Positions 11,901 to 23,844 are shown, counted from the stretch's first letter. The stretch is DNA of 64,000 nt from Galdieria partita (GCA_025991245.1 BQMJ01000049.1:1-64000); one strand, 5' to 3'. The notes: generated by a model not told the origin, from the letters alone. A program made the numbers and translations.

Positions 11901-14772
11901 CAGTACAAATTCAGCCATTGAGTTGAATCAGACTCACTGTTGTACTCGATAATTCAGATCTCTTAACCAAGTGAAAGTAACGAGAAAGCAACTGGAGATT
12001 TGGTAGCATTGGATTCGACTTGTTGTTGACAAGGAGTTTTTCTTTGATCTCACAAGCCCAAACAGAACGTTGAGTTTTAAGATGGTTAGCGTCCAAATTG
12101 TTTGAATTGTAAACACTTGGTTAACGTTTTGTGAATCAAACGTTTTCAACAATTTCCATCTATACATGTGGTTGGGTTAAATAAGGACTCTTAAAGAGTG
12201 CTGATTACAGTTGTCAAGAAGGGAGTTTGTCCCATACCCTAGAATGCTGTCATAGAAGACCCTAGTGAGGAATGTGAATCAATCCTTATGTTGCTGAATA
12301 AAAATTCTACAATGTGTTTCAATTCTGTGAAACAAGGATCAAGAAATCCTAGACGTATGGACGGTAACTGGTACTAGCAACTTTGACTGAGATTTTCTGG
12401 AAGGTGTACTTTGAAGCACACGGTGACTTTAGCAAAGTCAACGATAGTATATAGTGTCACAAAATTCAGCAGTCGACAACCGACCATCCTGAAAGGATTC
12501 CAAGAATAGATAAGACCAAATGAGTTGTACAGTCGTTGCTTCCAAACATAAAATCTTGTTTGCTCTAACGAAACTTGTAGAATGCTACAAGAGAAGAAAG
12601 CAACAGCAACTCAATGAGATACTTTTAAAGTATACAAAGTACTTTAGCAAGACACAAAACAAGATTTCGAGTTACCAACTCGGCTTTTATTTCATTCTCA
12701 TCATCTCAGAGTTACTCTGAAAACATAAGATCTAAAAAAATCTTAGTAAAAACTTCACTGTCACGACAAAACTAAAATTCTGACAGTATCCAAAAATATT
12801 TCAAAACGTAAAGCCAAATCCACTTGTTCAACCTTTGAAACTTGGGTTCTCAAAGGAAGAGACGTAAATGTTTCAATACTGATAGCTCAGAATTGTGAAC
12901 ATCATACTATCAATAACTTTCGATTGAGACTTCTTTCTTGCAGCAAGTAACGAAAGTCGCAAGCTCTGATAAATTGGTGTGTTCCATTGCCTCTTTCATG
13001 AAGTGAAGAAAAATTTTGAACTCAACGATAACTTTACACGATATCACTTTGAGTAGATGAGGTATTTTCAGCCTATTGTTCAAAGTTCACACATATTCGA
13101 CAATGTTCGATTAGATAAGTGAAGTATCCACAAGGATAGATATCAGAAGTAGACAAAGTGTGACCCTTCAAAGGAAGCATTGAGTTGAACGGATTCTTTC
13201 TCTTGTATGTATTGGATAACAACCTTTGCTGTGTGATGCTGTGAAGATTCCTTTGTAGACACTTGAACTTTTTTTAATCTAGTGGAGGTCTATATAGCCT
13301 AGTTGGTGGAGAAAAGACAAGCAATGGAATAGTTTAAACTGGAAGAGTGTTAAACAAGTATTGAAATCTCAGAGTATCTAAATTTTCCTTATCCTGAAGC
13401 ATTGTTGATTTCAACATATCTCTCAAGTCAATGAAAGAAATTATTCAATCATAAAAATTTTTTTTCAAGAAGTCTCCTCAAGTTCATATATCCTTTCTCT
13501 AATCAACTCCATATCGATATTCCATAGGAAACAAAGAAACACTAGATTTCTTGTTTGAATTCTAAAACATAGTTGTAACACAAATTATACAAACTATACA
13601 ACTCTATAAATTGCAAAATTTGTTTTTTACTATTGAGACAAAATTGGAAGGTCCTGTTGGATTGTGACACAATTTGATTGAAGATCATTAATTGATTCTC
13701 AAAGGATGATTAGTGAAACGTCTTTAAATATGTCCAGAGAGTTGGTTAGATACGAAAAAGTAGCTTGTCTTGAAACGACTCAGAGCAATAATTAGTTTTG
13801 CTAGCAGTTGGAATCTAGATCTCAACTAAATTTGTAATACAGCAATAGGCTTCATGAAGACATACAGTGTCATTGCCTGTTCAAATTGAAGCATATACAA
13901 CTATAGTTCGTCTTCTTCACTTTCACAAGAGTCTCTCAATAGACAAAAGTTGGCATATGGACATTGCAAACTATTCAACAAACACATGACATAGTTGAGA
14001 ATCTGCTTGGATCACTGCAAAATATCTTCAAAGCGGAGTTTCAACCCTATTTCACAAGACTCTGTATAGCAATTCCGTAATAAAACTACTTTCAAACAAC
14101 ACCCCATCAAATAACGCTGACTTATAACAGACCTTATTGGATCAATTACTAAAACTCCGTGCAAGTTTGGAACCTTTTATCAAGACATTATTCTCGAAAC
14201 ACACACAGCTAGTTTTCACTCGAAGCGAGAAACTACAAAGCAAGTTGCCTCGTTAGAAGTGTTTTTCGCAGAGGTACTTAGTATTAGAGAATCCAAGGAG
14301 TCACTACAATCTGAGTGAAAAACAGTGTTCAAAACGAAACTTGGACTATCAAAAAAAATTCAAACTGAGGTATGACTAGTAAAGCTCCATCTGTACAGCC
14401 TAAACAAAGTCCTCCTTGGAAAGTGCCAACAACAAATTTCTAAGCAAGCTTTATATCCATCAAAGTGATAAACACACTAAACGAAACAAGAAACAAACTA
14501 TCTACTCAAGATGACTAAGTTTCCAAATATGTTTTTCTCCCACTGTATCCACACAAAGCTCTGGAAGGAGTCAACAAGTTAATCTTTATCCACTGTGAAA
14601 TAAAGTCACTTTGTCGTAAAAGAAACAACAAAGTCGTCTGCAAGCCGAACAAAAATATTAGCTCTTATACATAAACTATGTAATACTTTTATTCGTATAG
14701 AACAACAACTTTACATTTGAGATTCAATTTGTTGTTGGTGGTTGGTTGCGGTGGTTGTTGTGAGAGTACAGA
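8901..14772. other. Gene-free A-rich subtelomeric region with degenerate dispersed repeats
   Basis: Near 8.9 kb the base asymmetry changes from T-rich to A-rich on the plus strand. No open frame here has a recognisable domain. Several segments look like diverged copies of each other. One pair is 9719-9915 and 11637-11840, sharing ACTTTAT-CACTT-GGGT followed about 160 bases later by AAA-GAACCTT-CACT. Related wording occurs near 11490 and 14585. The word TCTCAATAGACAAAA occurs near 9211 and 13932. The region may be a graveyard of old repeats; no intact element can be named. Confidence 0.5.
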
Positions 14773-17412
14773 ATGGACGTCTTCTCTTTTAAACGTGTTA
14801 AACATCCCCTTGTCAATCGTGAGTCCGCAGTGTTGCAAGTTATAGAAGCTTTTCGAGCCTCTCATCTTTGCGATAAGAATGGTTTCTCTAGAGTACAACG
14901 GCCACACGTTTCTATCGCGCCCCAAATGTATGGGAGTGGCAAAAGCACGTTTGGCCAAAACTTCCAAACGTTTGTTTCCGTGAACAAAGAGTTTTTGTTG
15001 CAATATTTAAATAAAAAGGGTCTCCCTGGCATTGCAAAAGGGGACAATATAGGAGAACGTTCTCTAGACGCACTATTAAACGAGACTTTATATGTTGTGT
15101 TGAATCTTCTCGATGTGCCGAGAGGAACATGTTTTGAAGATACGCTTTTTGAGTGGATAAGCGAAGAGGCACTTTCCCGGTTTCCAAACGGTGCAGATCT
15201 ACTTTCTCAAGTTCTTTCCTGTATTGGTAGTCCAAAGGAATGGTTTCAGAAACTCTTACAAGTCACCAAGAAACGTTATTTATATCTGTTTATTGATGAA
15301 ATTGGAGCTTTGGAAGGAGACAAATTCACCATGTTTAAGGATTTGATGGTTACACGAAGAGCAAATCGAGTGCACAACGTCTATTGTTCTTTTTTTGGAG
15401 TCTTATCAACAATTTTAACTCAACCTTTTGTAATTTGTGTTTTGACTGGGAGCTCAGATGCTGTCGTAACTAGTCAACGAGATGCCCTTACTTCCCCAGT
15501 CATTTTATCCTTTCTTCGTTTAGATCCTTTTTCAGAAGCAACTGTCAAGTACTTTATACAAAATACCACTTATGACGATGAACCTATTCTAAAAGTATTA
15601 TTTCCTAGTCATCCTGAGGGACACGATTGGTTCTTCAAACAAGTATATGATTATACAGTTGGTGTTCCTTACTATGTTGTTCATGTTTTAGATGAATTGG
15701 GAAAGAGATGTGAGAGTTGGAATAGTTTATGTGATCTTTCAGAGAATGAAATGAAAGTGAAAATGGAAAGAATTGCTCCGAATACTTCTCTCGTAGTAAC
15801 TCTTTCTCGTATGACACCCAAATCAATGATTGTTTTTTCTTCTATGCTTCTTGCGAGTATATTTGAATTTCGTATTCCAAAGAGAGAGATTCTATTTGGT
15901 GGTTTAGGAAGTTATCCTGAATATGTTTTGGATATTGCCAACCATTTTGGTTTTTATTATGTGAGTTGCTCGAGAAATGAACAAGACGAAGCAAGCTGGA
16001 TACCCGCTGAAGACAGCTATGAAACATTTTTCAAGTTGGTTTTTCCAAAGATTGTACTAAAGCATATTCAATCGCGATATTGGAATATTCCTCCTTTTCG
16101 TTTTATTTGTAGTTTATTTTCATCTATCAGTCGATTGGATTCACCTTCCAGTCGTGGTTTCAAATTTGAAATTATATTTACTCTTATTCTTTATGTTCGA
16201 TGGTGTTTCTGTTCCAAACTAGGAGAATTGAGTATATTTCGACATAGTTTTGTCGAACATATATCAATAGAATCTACTGAAACCATTGGTAGCTTAAAAG
16301 TGGATCCTATTCCCAATTATGTTCCAGCATTTAGTTCGACAGTGAGTGGAATCCATAGTGCTAGAGAAGAAACTTACCATGGCACTGCTTGGAAACCATT
16401 TTTTGAAAAGTATTTATCAAAAGATGGAATATTTATTCCTATTCGACAAAACTCCAATGGACCTGATGTTCTTATTCGAGTAACCGATATGAAAAACAAT
16501 TCTTTCCTTGCTATTCAAGGTGAATCTTCTTCAGAGCAAACACCTATGGAGACTGAAACCACCAAGAAGAGAGTATATTTGATAGGTATTGCATTGAAAT
16601 GTTTTCAGTTGTCAAGTTTGGGTGTTGGACGTTCAATGATTAAGGCAGAATTTGCTAAATTTTTGCATCCAGTGGCGTCACAGCTTGAATTGGAACAGAA
16701 TAATTTAAGAGCCATTCAGTTGATTGTAAGCGACAAGTATACTGAAGAAGTTTCCAAACAATTTAGGAATAATCAGAATTGGATATTGAATAGTGGAGTT
16801 TATTATGAAGACAATAATAATAATATTGTTTACAGTTCTATCAACTCTGAGATACAACCACAGAATATACGAGAAGAATGGTTATGGATACCTCCTCATT
16901 GTCAAGTTGTAGTATGTTCCACTACATCTTTGCGAACTTTTTTAGGTTGCAAGGCTAGTGAAGATCTTGAAAGAGTGTTTGGTGACAATGCTGGATGGTT
17001 GGAACAACTGAAACCACTTTATGATTTGTTGAGCGATTCATTTGTTGATTTATTAAGACGTATTCCATTTGAAGAATCTGTAAGGAATAGTGGAATGATG
17101 GAAAGAAGAAGTACTCGTCCAAGTATGGATATGGATGTAATGCAAGTGGAAGAAACGAGAAGAAAGTCAACTATTTCTGTTCCGAGATCAGTGCAAGTTT
17201 CTTTTGACTGGATGAACTTTTTGAAAGTATATTGTCATTTAACTGAGGAAGAATCAACTCAATGTTACGAATGTCTATGCAAGTTTTCGGAACGAGACAT
17301 GGGAGTCATAGACTCGAACATATTAGAGCAGATGGGTATTGATAATTCCTTGTTGCGAGTCAAAGTTGTTGCTGGTATGAGAACTTATATAAAAGATAGA
17401 CAAAGTACCTGA
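14773..17412 (+). CDS. Subtelomeric P-loop ATPase with C-terminal SAM-like domain
   Basis: This intronless 879-residue protein is the first gene after the telomere. A P-loop YGSGKST lies at about residues 53-59, a Walker B strand LFIDEIGAL at about 172-180, a sensor-like VLTGSSDAVV around 220, and VGVPYYVV around 295, resembling the end of STAND/Crinkler-type ATPase domains. A region around 550-600 with GPDVLI, FLAIQ and later IALKC resembles a degraded PD-(D/E)XK nuclease core, which is only suggestive. The last 65 residues (from about 811, ending near MGI and VVAGMRTYI) look like a SAM interaction domain. Codons 41 to 210 overlap only antisense shadows. Subtelomeric position, lack of introns and the ATPase pattern suggest the Crinkler/RHS-like ATPase group; this is inference. 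The reading frame is intact. Function is unknown. Confidence 0.8.
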   Translation: MDVFSFKRVKHPLVNRESAVLQVIEAFRASHLCDKNGFSRVQRPHVSIAPQMYGSGKSTFGQNFQTFVSVNKEFLLQYLNKKGLPGIAKGDNIGERSLDALLNETLYVVLNLLDVPRGTCFEDTLFEWISEEALSRFPNGADLLSQVLSCIGSPKEWFQKLLQVTKKRYLYLFIDEIGALEGDKFTMFKDLMVTRRANRVHNVYCSFFGVLSTILTQPFVICVLTGSSDAVVTSQRDALTSPVILSFLRLDPFSEATVKYFIQNTTYDDEPILKVLFPSHPEGHDWFFKQVYDYTVGVPYYVVHVLDELGKRCESWNSLCDLSENEMKVKMERIAPNTSLVVTLSRMTPKSMIVFSSMLLASIFEFRIPKREILFGGLGSYPEYVLDIANHFGFYYVSCSRNEQDEASWIPAEDSYETFFKLVFPKIVLKHIQSRYWNIPPFRFICSLFSSISRLDSPSSRGFKFEIIFTLILYVRWCFCSKLGELSIFRHSFVEHISIESTETIGSLKVDPIPNYVPAFSSTVSGIHSAREETYHGTAWKPFFEKYLSKDGIFIPIRQNSNGPDVLIRVTDMKNNSFLAIQGESSSEQTPMETETTKKRVYLIGIALKCFQLSSLGVGRSMIKAEFAKFLHPVASQLELEQNNLRAIQLIVSDKYTEEVSKQFRNNQNWILNSGVYYEDNNNNIVYSSINSEIQPQNIREEWLWIPPHCQVVVCSTTSLRTFLGCKASEDLERVFGDNAGWLEQLKPLYDLLSDSFVDLLRRIPFEESVRNSGMMERRSTRPSMDMDVMQVEETRRKSTISVPRSVQVSFDWMNFLKVYCHLTEEESTQCYECLCKFSERDMGVIDSNILEQMGIDNSLLRVKVVAGMRTYIKDRQST

Positions 17413-18117
17413 GTTTTTTATATCCAAGTTTCGCTTCCTTTTGATTTTCTCTGTCACACTTTATGATCTTTATAGAGTTGAATAAATGTGGAGAATATGA
17501 CAAAGCTGTCAGTTGTTCACTTCTTATATAATACTCAACATCTTGTAGTGTATCATACAGGAGAATGACTTGGAAGACACAAGTTCATTTGTTTCACCAT
17601 TTATATCTCTTTCTCTGACAGTATTTCACATATGGTATTCGCTATTTGAACTATGCAGTATTCTCTTTCTTTGACGGAAATGGTTCTCGTGACGATATCT
17701 CTCAAGCCCGTTGGTCTCTGTTGTGCTGCTCTTTATAGAAAAGAACTGTTACTTTGATCAACTGAAATTGACAAAAACAGCATAAAACAAGTTTCTATTA
17801 TCTATAGCGATTGTAAAGAAGTGACAAAGAGATCAAGCTGCTGTAGAATCTATTCCGATTGGGACCTTAAGGTTTCCTCGAGTGGGCTTATCTAGATAGT
17901 TCAAGCTTTTGTACAAGAGCATTTGCGAAAACTTGAAGCGCTATAAACGAGGTCTTTGAAAACTGGTATCTTCCAAGAGAGAGAGAGAGAGATAGACACA
18001 GGAGTGCATTTATGAAAGATTTGGAGAAAGAAACGGGTGACGCAGCATCAGACAGCGCGATTCCTCGACTGGAAAGAACTGGGCTAAACTGAAAAGGAGT
18101 CCAAGCAGTTATTTCGT
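17413..18117. other. Intergenic region with a GA microsatellite
   Basis: Downstream region of the ATPase gene. It contains the polyadenylation-like AATAAA near 17480 and a short GA run at about 17977-17993. I see no gene, RNA or conserved motif. Confidence 0.5.
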
Positions 18118-18559
18118 ATGCGGAAGCTTCTTTTTGACTCAAAGACTCAAGGAACGCTGGAGAGGTTTACCAAACGTCGTTTACTCCCAAGCTTTCTTGA
18201 CTTGAGCTTGAAAAGGAGAGTTTCTCAGGTGAAAATGGGGAACCTTTGGACATTTTGTAGCTGTGGCGATGTTGGCAAACACGCTTATCTAGTGATAAAG
18301 AGACAGTATGAACTTCAAAAGCAACTTCGACTCGAAACAAATAATCTCAAGAACCGTTTACACCTTCCAGTTTCTTCTTCTCTTGTTTGCATTGAGAACC
18401 AAAGTAAGTTATGTGCAAAGAATGTCTTGCACGTTTCCACAACTCGTAGAAAAGCTTTGTGCAATCTTAAATGTCCCTCCGTCTATCTATACCGTTTCAC
18501 GAGTTCCTTCGCCAGTTTGCTTGGTTACCGAAATTATTCACAGGATATTCAGCTTTTAA
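18118..18559 (+). CDS. Hypothetical small protein, two exons (weak)
   Basis: A possible gene of 131 residues: exon 1 18118-18403, intron 18404-18449 (GTAAGT...GTAG, 46 nt), exon 2 18450-18559. The intron has the size and consensus of others in this window and joins the frames exactly, which is the main support. An internal start at 18235 (MGNLWTFCSCG) would give a shorter protein with a possible myristoylation start. No domain is recognised. It could equally be a chance frame. Confidence 0.3.
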
Positions 18560-19049
18560 ACTTAGTATTTTGTTTGTGATTGTGCTTTCAAAGATATATG
18601 GTGCCTCCACTTTGAGGAGTCAAAGTAGTAAAGTACACTTGCAGGGAAAAGTACCGCTGTACAAGGACCAAACACAGAAGTCTCCAACTAGTATGCTCTG
18701 AGGTGATATATCTAATTCTTTTGGTCTCTGCATATCTACTATGAACACAAGAGTCGTTTCGAAGAGATATCTCTCTTAAAGCCCTAATGACGAACTATAA
18801 GTTTCTGCTCAACATACACTTCAAAGACACTCTTTTTTGAATTCAACAACAGAAAGTACAACACCCGACGCACAAGTATGGAACCAAGTGTCCTTTGGAA
18901 TTTCCTTTTTGACGTATGTTATCGGTTGAAAAACGTAACAACACATTGCATTGGGTGATTCTCAATGCCATATGAAGCCAAATAGATTAAATTCCAGTTT
19001 ATTAGACTATATAAAAATTGATTCAAAGTATTCTACGTGTCTTCCTTTT
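18560..19049. other. Intergenic region, nothing recognised
   Basis: This lies downstream of the GT4 gene on the minus strand and the weak small gene on the plus strand. No open frame, RNA structure or repeat stands out. Confidence 0.5.
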
Positions 19050-20531
19050 CTAGTGATCCTTTTGAATAGAACCTGAAAGAAGCGACTTTTTGATTCTAAT
19101 AAAATGACTCAATATTTGGTCACCTATGGTTTCGGGATTATATCTAGTCATAATTATTCGTTTTGCTTTTAGTACACGCGACCGAACAGTGTCCGTATCT
19201 AACATCACTTGTCGCATTTTCAACCTCAAATCGGATATAGAAGGAACCGCCAAATGCAATCCTACATAAGGCTTCATTTCTGCCTCCTTTCCAGAATAAT
19301 TTTCAAGACGTTCTACTCGAACTGGAAAACCTGTGTCTTCTCCAAAATACTCCGTATGTCCACTCCAGTTGGTGGCTATCACTGGCAGTTCATAAAATAT
19401 TGCTTCCATGATTGGACGAGCCCATCCCTCTCCACGGGTTGCTAAAACAAAGGAATTAGAAGCGGCATATACTTTTGGTAACTCTTCATCCGATATTTGT
19501 GAAACCAACTGGAAACGGGGAATATCTAAGCGTCTGTATCTCTTGAGCATTTTGGCCACCGTTTGATTCAACTCTGGCAATTTAGACGCTCCAGTATAAG
19601 AACGAGTTAAGAGCAACAAACAAACATCATCTAGTGCAGAAAACTCCGAACCATACGCTTCCAGTAAATATTTTAACCCCTTCCTTTCATTCCAAGCAAA
19701 TACACTTAAAAATATAAAATCATTCTTACGACAACCGTATCGATACTTGATTGAATGTCGCAGAGAAGCTATGTTCCAATTGGGAAACTCTACACACTGA
19801 GGAATAGCAATAATAGGCTTCTCTACCCCAGAACTCTGAAAACTGTGAACATTAAACTGCGAGGGAACCCAAAGCTCATCGACAAACTTATTCACAGGCT
19901 CTATCCAGCTCCTAGGGACTGCATCTGACTCGAAAACAGTTCTTCCCACTTTGTAAACACCGACATCTAACATTTTACGAACCCAACCCTCGGGAACCGA
20001 GTGAATGACCACAATATCAAACAACTTACTCTTGGCTGTCTTATTACAAGGGCAGTTAATATCTATGATATCGCTTTTCTCACAGTAATAACTTGGTAAC
20101 TCCTCACAGGTCGGTTCCAAAGACTTGAAAAATTCCAATACTTTCTTTGAAAAGGCATCAAGTGTACGACTATATACTTTATCTCCAAAATATGCTGCTT
20201 TCAACTGTGGAAGTTTATCAGCAATAGAAAGCAACATGTTCAACGACTCCTGACCATATCCTGAGCCCGCCTGTTTATAGTGTTAGTGGAAATTCGTTCT
20301 GTAAAAAGTAAATGTAACCTTGAAAGGACCCAGCCACAAAACAGAGAGGTTTCTTAGCAAGGGGTCTTGCAAAGCGGCTCCCTTTCGAGAATAGGAAAGG
20401 AGTTCTGTCGAAAAACTACTGTTCATCACATACAGGAAAGCCAAAAACAACCAAAGAGCAAAACCCTTCCGAAATACAAACAACCAAGTTAGTAGGGAGA
20501 AGTTTCGACGTCTTCTAGGTCTTGCTTTCAT
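19050..20531 (-). CDS. GT4-family glycosyltransferase, type II membrane protein
   Basis: A 477-residue protein in two exons: 20319-20531 and 19050-20270, with a 48-nt intron (20271-20318) containing a CACTAAC branch site. Splicing restores the glycine-rich acceptor loop GPFKAGSGYGQESLN. Residues 1-40 hold a basic stretch (RPRRRR) followed by one hydrophobic segment, typical of a Golgi type II anchor. The C-terminal half has the GT-B nucleotide-sugar motifs: FLSVFAWNERKG, then EGWARPIMEAIFYELPVIA with the E-x7-E signature and a NWSGHTEYF loop. The enzyme should transfer a sugar from a nucleotide donor in the secretory pathway; donor and acceptor cannot be read from sequence. Start ATG at 20531 is the first in frame. 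Confidence 0.85.
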
Positions 20532-21052
20532 GTCGAACCAGTCACAACGATATTCATGAGCGCGGCAAACCTAATTTCACAGGGACCATCTGTTCAAGGT
20601 CATTCTATTTGTCTCCTCTTATGAAGGCAGTTGGGTCATAAGACTCAACAAGTGTATGCATGCCTCAAAGTTTCTATAAATAGAAAATCTTTGTCGGTTA
20701 TGATAGATTTTGAACGGTTCACAACAACGATCAACTTTGGGCTGTCCTCAATAGTTTTCGCTCTGTCATGTAAATACAACTTGAGTTTCAAGTGAATGGT
20801 GAGAGAAACATTTTAGAAGTGCTCTCAATAAGGATCAATCCTCTTAAGAATTAGGAGATTAGAACACGATTCTCGTTACATAAAAAAATAGCTTCCATAA
20901 AGGATATCAGCACTTGGTGACAAGTTCTTAACTTTACAAATGAAGTGTGATGACCAAGAAGATCACTCTGCATATGAAGATCCGACTAGTACTTTTTTAA
21001 CCCTTGAAACCGAATACTTCTATTTTGATATTTACCAAATGGTTAAAGCAAA
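20532..21052. other. Upstream region of the GT4 gene
   Basis: Between the GT4 start (minus strand) and the 3' end of the VIT gene (same strand). It should hold the GT4 promoter. No open frame or repeat is seen. Confidence 0.5.
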
Positions 21053-22243
21053 CTAAGGATTTTGAGTGGCATGGGTAAGGCTGTCAAACCATCGAGCTAT
21101 AAAAAAGGCACTGGCAGCTGCAACTGCACCAATTACCATAGTCTCTACTGCGGAGGCCAATCTATTATGCGATACTACATGACCCTTTAAAAGACGTTTC
21201 AGAATCAGCTCAAAAACATTTCTATCCTTTGTTTCACGAACTTCGTACCTTTGCAAAACCAAAAATGAAAAGTGCTATTAGAGTAAATATCACACTGACT
21301 TTCAAAGCCACGATAGAAGACTCGATAAAAAAGTACTAGAGCAAATTGTCAATTTCCGAAGAAAGCAATCATATGAAGACTCAAACCACGTACAGGCATC
21401 AATGGAATAATACCTCCAATAATATAAGAAAGCCCAACAAATAAAGCACTTTTCCAAGGTCTCGAAACATCCGGTTTTTCCAAGCCAAGCTCAAATTTCA
21501 TCATAAAGTCAACCCACTTGTTCTAAATACACAAATAAGTATACTTTCAACATTCAAGAAGACTTACTGGATTTTTCTCAAAATGTTCCAAAATACTCCG
21601 TACATGCGACCTTGTCAGGCCATATTCCTTTAGGATATCATATATTTCCTCTTTTTCTGCTTCAGGGCAATTCACAACCTCCCATTCTTCTCGTTTTCTC
21701 TCAGCAGAATATTGCATAACTTCCGTACGACCCGACATGTACCCACCAAGACCCATACTAATACCTCCAGCAGTAAGTTCTGCCAAGACAGCCAATACAA
21801 TAACTTTGGAACTAGAAAAAGCACCTGCCATGCCAGCGGCAAGTGCGAAGGGTACTGTGAGACCATCAGACATTCCAAGTACAATGTCCCTAAGGGCGGC
21901 ACCTCCGCCAGTTGAGTGTGACGCTTCTACTTCCTCATGAACGTCTTCTTGGTTTGAATTCAGTTGAATAGCACTGTCTTCTACCCGGAAGTCTGCAGCA
22001 TCGTTGCCAGTACCTACCATCGGTTCATTTTCAGCTTGGTTTGACTGCGACCCATCCACAGAGTGATTTTCGCGAGGCACGAAACCTTCAACAAACGCTG
22101 TACCCACCCTAGATAAAAGGTCTAAAAAGCTAACGCTTAACAAATTCTGCAGAATATTACCTTTTATTCTCTGTTTGATACATATTTTCCTCTTCTTCCA
22201 GTTTTCTGGTGGTCCTGTTGCTAGCAGAAGGAAGAAACGACAT
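21053..22243 (-). CDS. Vacuolar iron/manganese transporter, VIT1/CCC1 family
   Basis: Five exons (22161-22243, 21568-22108, 21394-21522, 21249-21335, 21053-21184) with introns of 45-64 nt give a 323-residue protein. Each junction restores family sequence: LRDIVLGMSDGLTVPFALA for helix 1 with its conserved Asp, LAELTAGGISMGLGGYMSG for helix 2, a Glu-rich cytosolic metal-binding segment with PEAEKEEIYDILKEYGL, YIIGGIIPLMPYFFI, and a last helix before RWFDSL. VIT proteins export Fe2+/Mn2+ from cytosol into vacuoles by proton exchange. The first 115 residues are an acidic extension beyond the usual family start. Start ATG 22243 is the first in frame; it lies 108 bp from the divergent PI-transfer gene. 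Confidence 0.9.
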
Positions 22244-22351
22244 ATTCCTGTTGTTGGCGGATTCACTTAAGATTCCAATTGCAATCAAAAGGCCACTCCG
22301 TTGTTTTGGAGAAATTTTCTGTGGAAACGACGAGACTTTGTATAACAAACA
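22244..22351. promoter_or_regulatory. Bidirectional promoter between VIT and PITP genes
   Basis: Only 108 bp separate the two divergent start codons, so both promoters and both 5' leaders must share this interval or overlap the neighbouring gene. No specific binding site is recognised. Confidence 0.5.
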
Positions 22352-23284
22352 ATGTTGATAAAGGAATATCGTTTGTTAATGCCTCTACGTGTAGAAGAGG
22401 TACTGTATACTGCACAGTCTTGTTGTTGCATTGGTGACATTCTCTCTAGTACTTTATTGCTCAACTATATATGGTTGCAAAGGCCTCCACCGAAGAAACA
22501 GGAAAAAAGGCTGGTGAGGGCATCGAAATCGTAAAAAACGAGCCTTATGAAGAAAACGATCAAGGAATGCCTCCTGGACAGTATACAGAAAAAATCTTCC
22601 ACTTAAAGAGGTAGGTATTCGGATATCTATTGCAACGAACAAAGACACTGAAAATGGACAACGTCTAGTCGCTTGCCAAAATTTGTGCGCATGTTTTTAC
22701 CAGAAGAAGCGATGAAGATATATGAATACTCGTGGAACGCGTATCCGAGGTGTAAGACTGTTTATCGGAATCCTTGGCTAGGAGACATCTTTTCACTGGT
22801 AGTTGACTCCTTGCATGTACAAGACAAAGGAACCATGGAGAATGCTTTAGGTCTGACAGAAGCAGAACTGAATAAGAGAAAAGTAGAGTTTCTAAATATT
22901 GCTAGTGATGAAGTAAAAGCGGTTAAGGGAGAAGATCCTTCCAAGTTTCGTTCGGAGAAAACCGGAAGGGGACCTTTGGCGCCAGATTGGTATGAACATT
23001 CAGATCCTGTAATGTGCTGTTACAAGGTTTGTAAGCTTCAGTTTAAAAAGTGGGGGTTGCAAACAAAGGTAGAGCAATGGGGTCAGTATTATGGTTTAAG
23101 AAACACATTTGTGAAGTATCATCGCAAACTGTTTTGTTGGATCGATGAGTGGTACGGACTAACAGTGGAGGATATTAGAAGAATGGAAGATGAAACACAA
23201 AAACTGACAAGAGAAAAACTAGAAAAATCGAAAATGATGGCTTCTAGTAACGATTCGGAAAGTTTCGACGAAGAATATGAATAA
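22352..23284 (+). CDS. Class I phosphatidylinositol transfer protein
   Basis: Three exons (22352-22399, 22450-22610, 22669-23284; introns 50 and 58 nt) give 274 residues, close to the 270-residue animal PITP. Both junctions restore family sequence: [20 protein letters not shown] and [15 protein letters not shown]. Other hallmarks are [12 protein letters not shown], the T-x-K of QYTEKIFHL that contacts the inositol head group in animal PITPs, KTGRGPL, CAY-like [16 protein letters not shown], and [20 protein letters not shown]. The protein should exchange PI and PC between membranes and feed phosphoinositide signalling. It has the acidic C-terminal tail SFDEEYE in place of the animal tail. Confidence 0.95.
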
Positions 23285-23491
23285 GAGCAGTACTTGTAAG
23301 GTTGAGGTCGATGAAGGCAAAACAATTTCTTTTCGTTGTAGATTCTTGTTGAGCACCACTTGTTTCAGCCGATAAACTTTCATCAAAGTGATAAAAGTTG
23401 TTCGTAAAATAAACATAGTTTGAAACAAGTTTTCAAATAGATTCCAAGATTTATGTAACTGAGATTCGGATAGTCGTTCTTTACAGACTGA

Positions 23492-23844
23492 CTATCGATT
23501 GCCACCGCCAGCTTGAAAGCCACTCTGCATACTACCTTGGAGAACTTCACCAACCTTCTGCGTTACCTTGCAAAAAATATTGGATATCACATACAAGCTT
23601 ACTAAAGGTGCCTTCAATACCTCAAAATATTTGGCTACACAACGATCCACACAAACCATTTCCCCCGTGTTCAAGTCTCCTTCGTTGTATTTGGGAATAC
23701 ATTTTTTAAAGCACTGATCTGCCATTCTAAAGTTTGATCAGCTTCTTCACATCTATTTCAAGTTCTTTCATACTTGTTAAACATATCAGCGTAAAAGTTC
23801 ATTTCTGTCTTCGCAGCGTCTAGTGCAGACTGATTCGTTGCCAT
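23492..23844 (-). CDS. TIM10: Mitochondrial intermembrane-space chaperone Tim10
   Basis: Three exons (23774-23844, 23621-23726, 23492-23566; introns 47 and 54 nt) give an 83-residue protein. It has the twin CX3C motif (CFKKC and CVDRC, 15 residues apart) and the flanking helices of small Tim proteins, including [14 protein letters not shown] and [17 protein letters not shown], which resemble Tim10 more than Tim9. Removing the second intron deletes an inserted run that is absent from the family. Small Tims form hexamers that escort hydrophobic precursors across the intermembrane space. The protein ends in a glycine-rich tail. Its upstream neighbour on the same strand, the TBC gene, ends 105 bp before this start. 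Confidence 0.92.

Noticed and set aside
14689-15235. Antisense frames over the start of the ATPase gene
   Set aside because: Shadows of the 879-codon gene, with no domain of their own.
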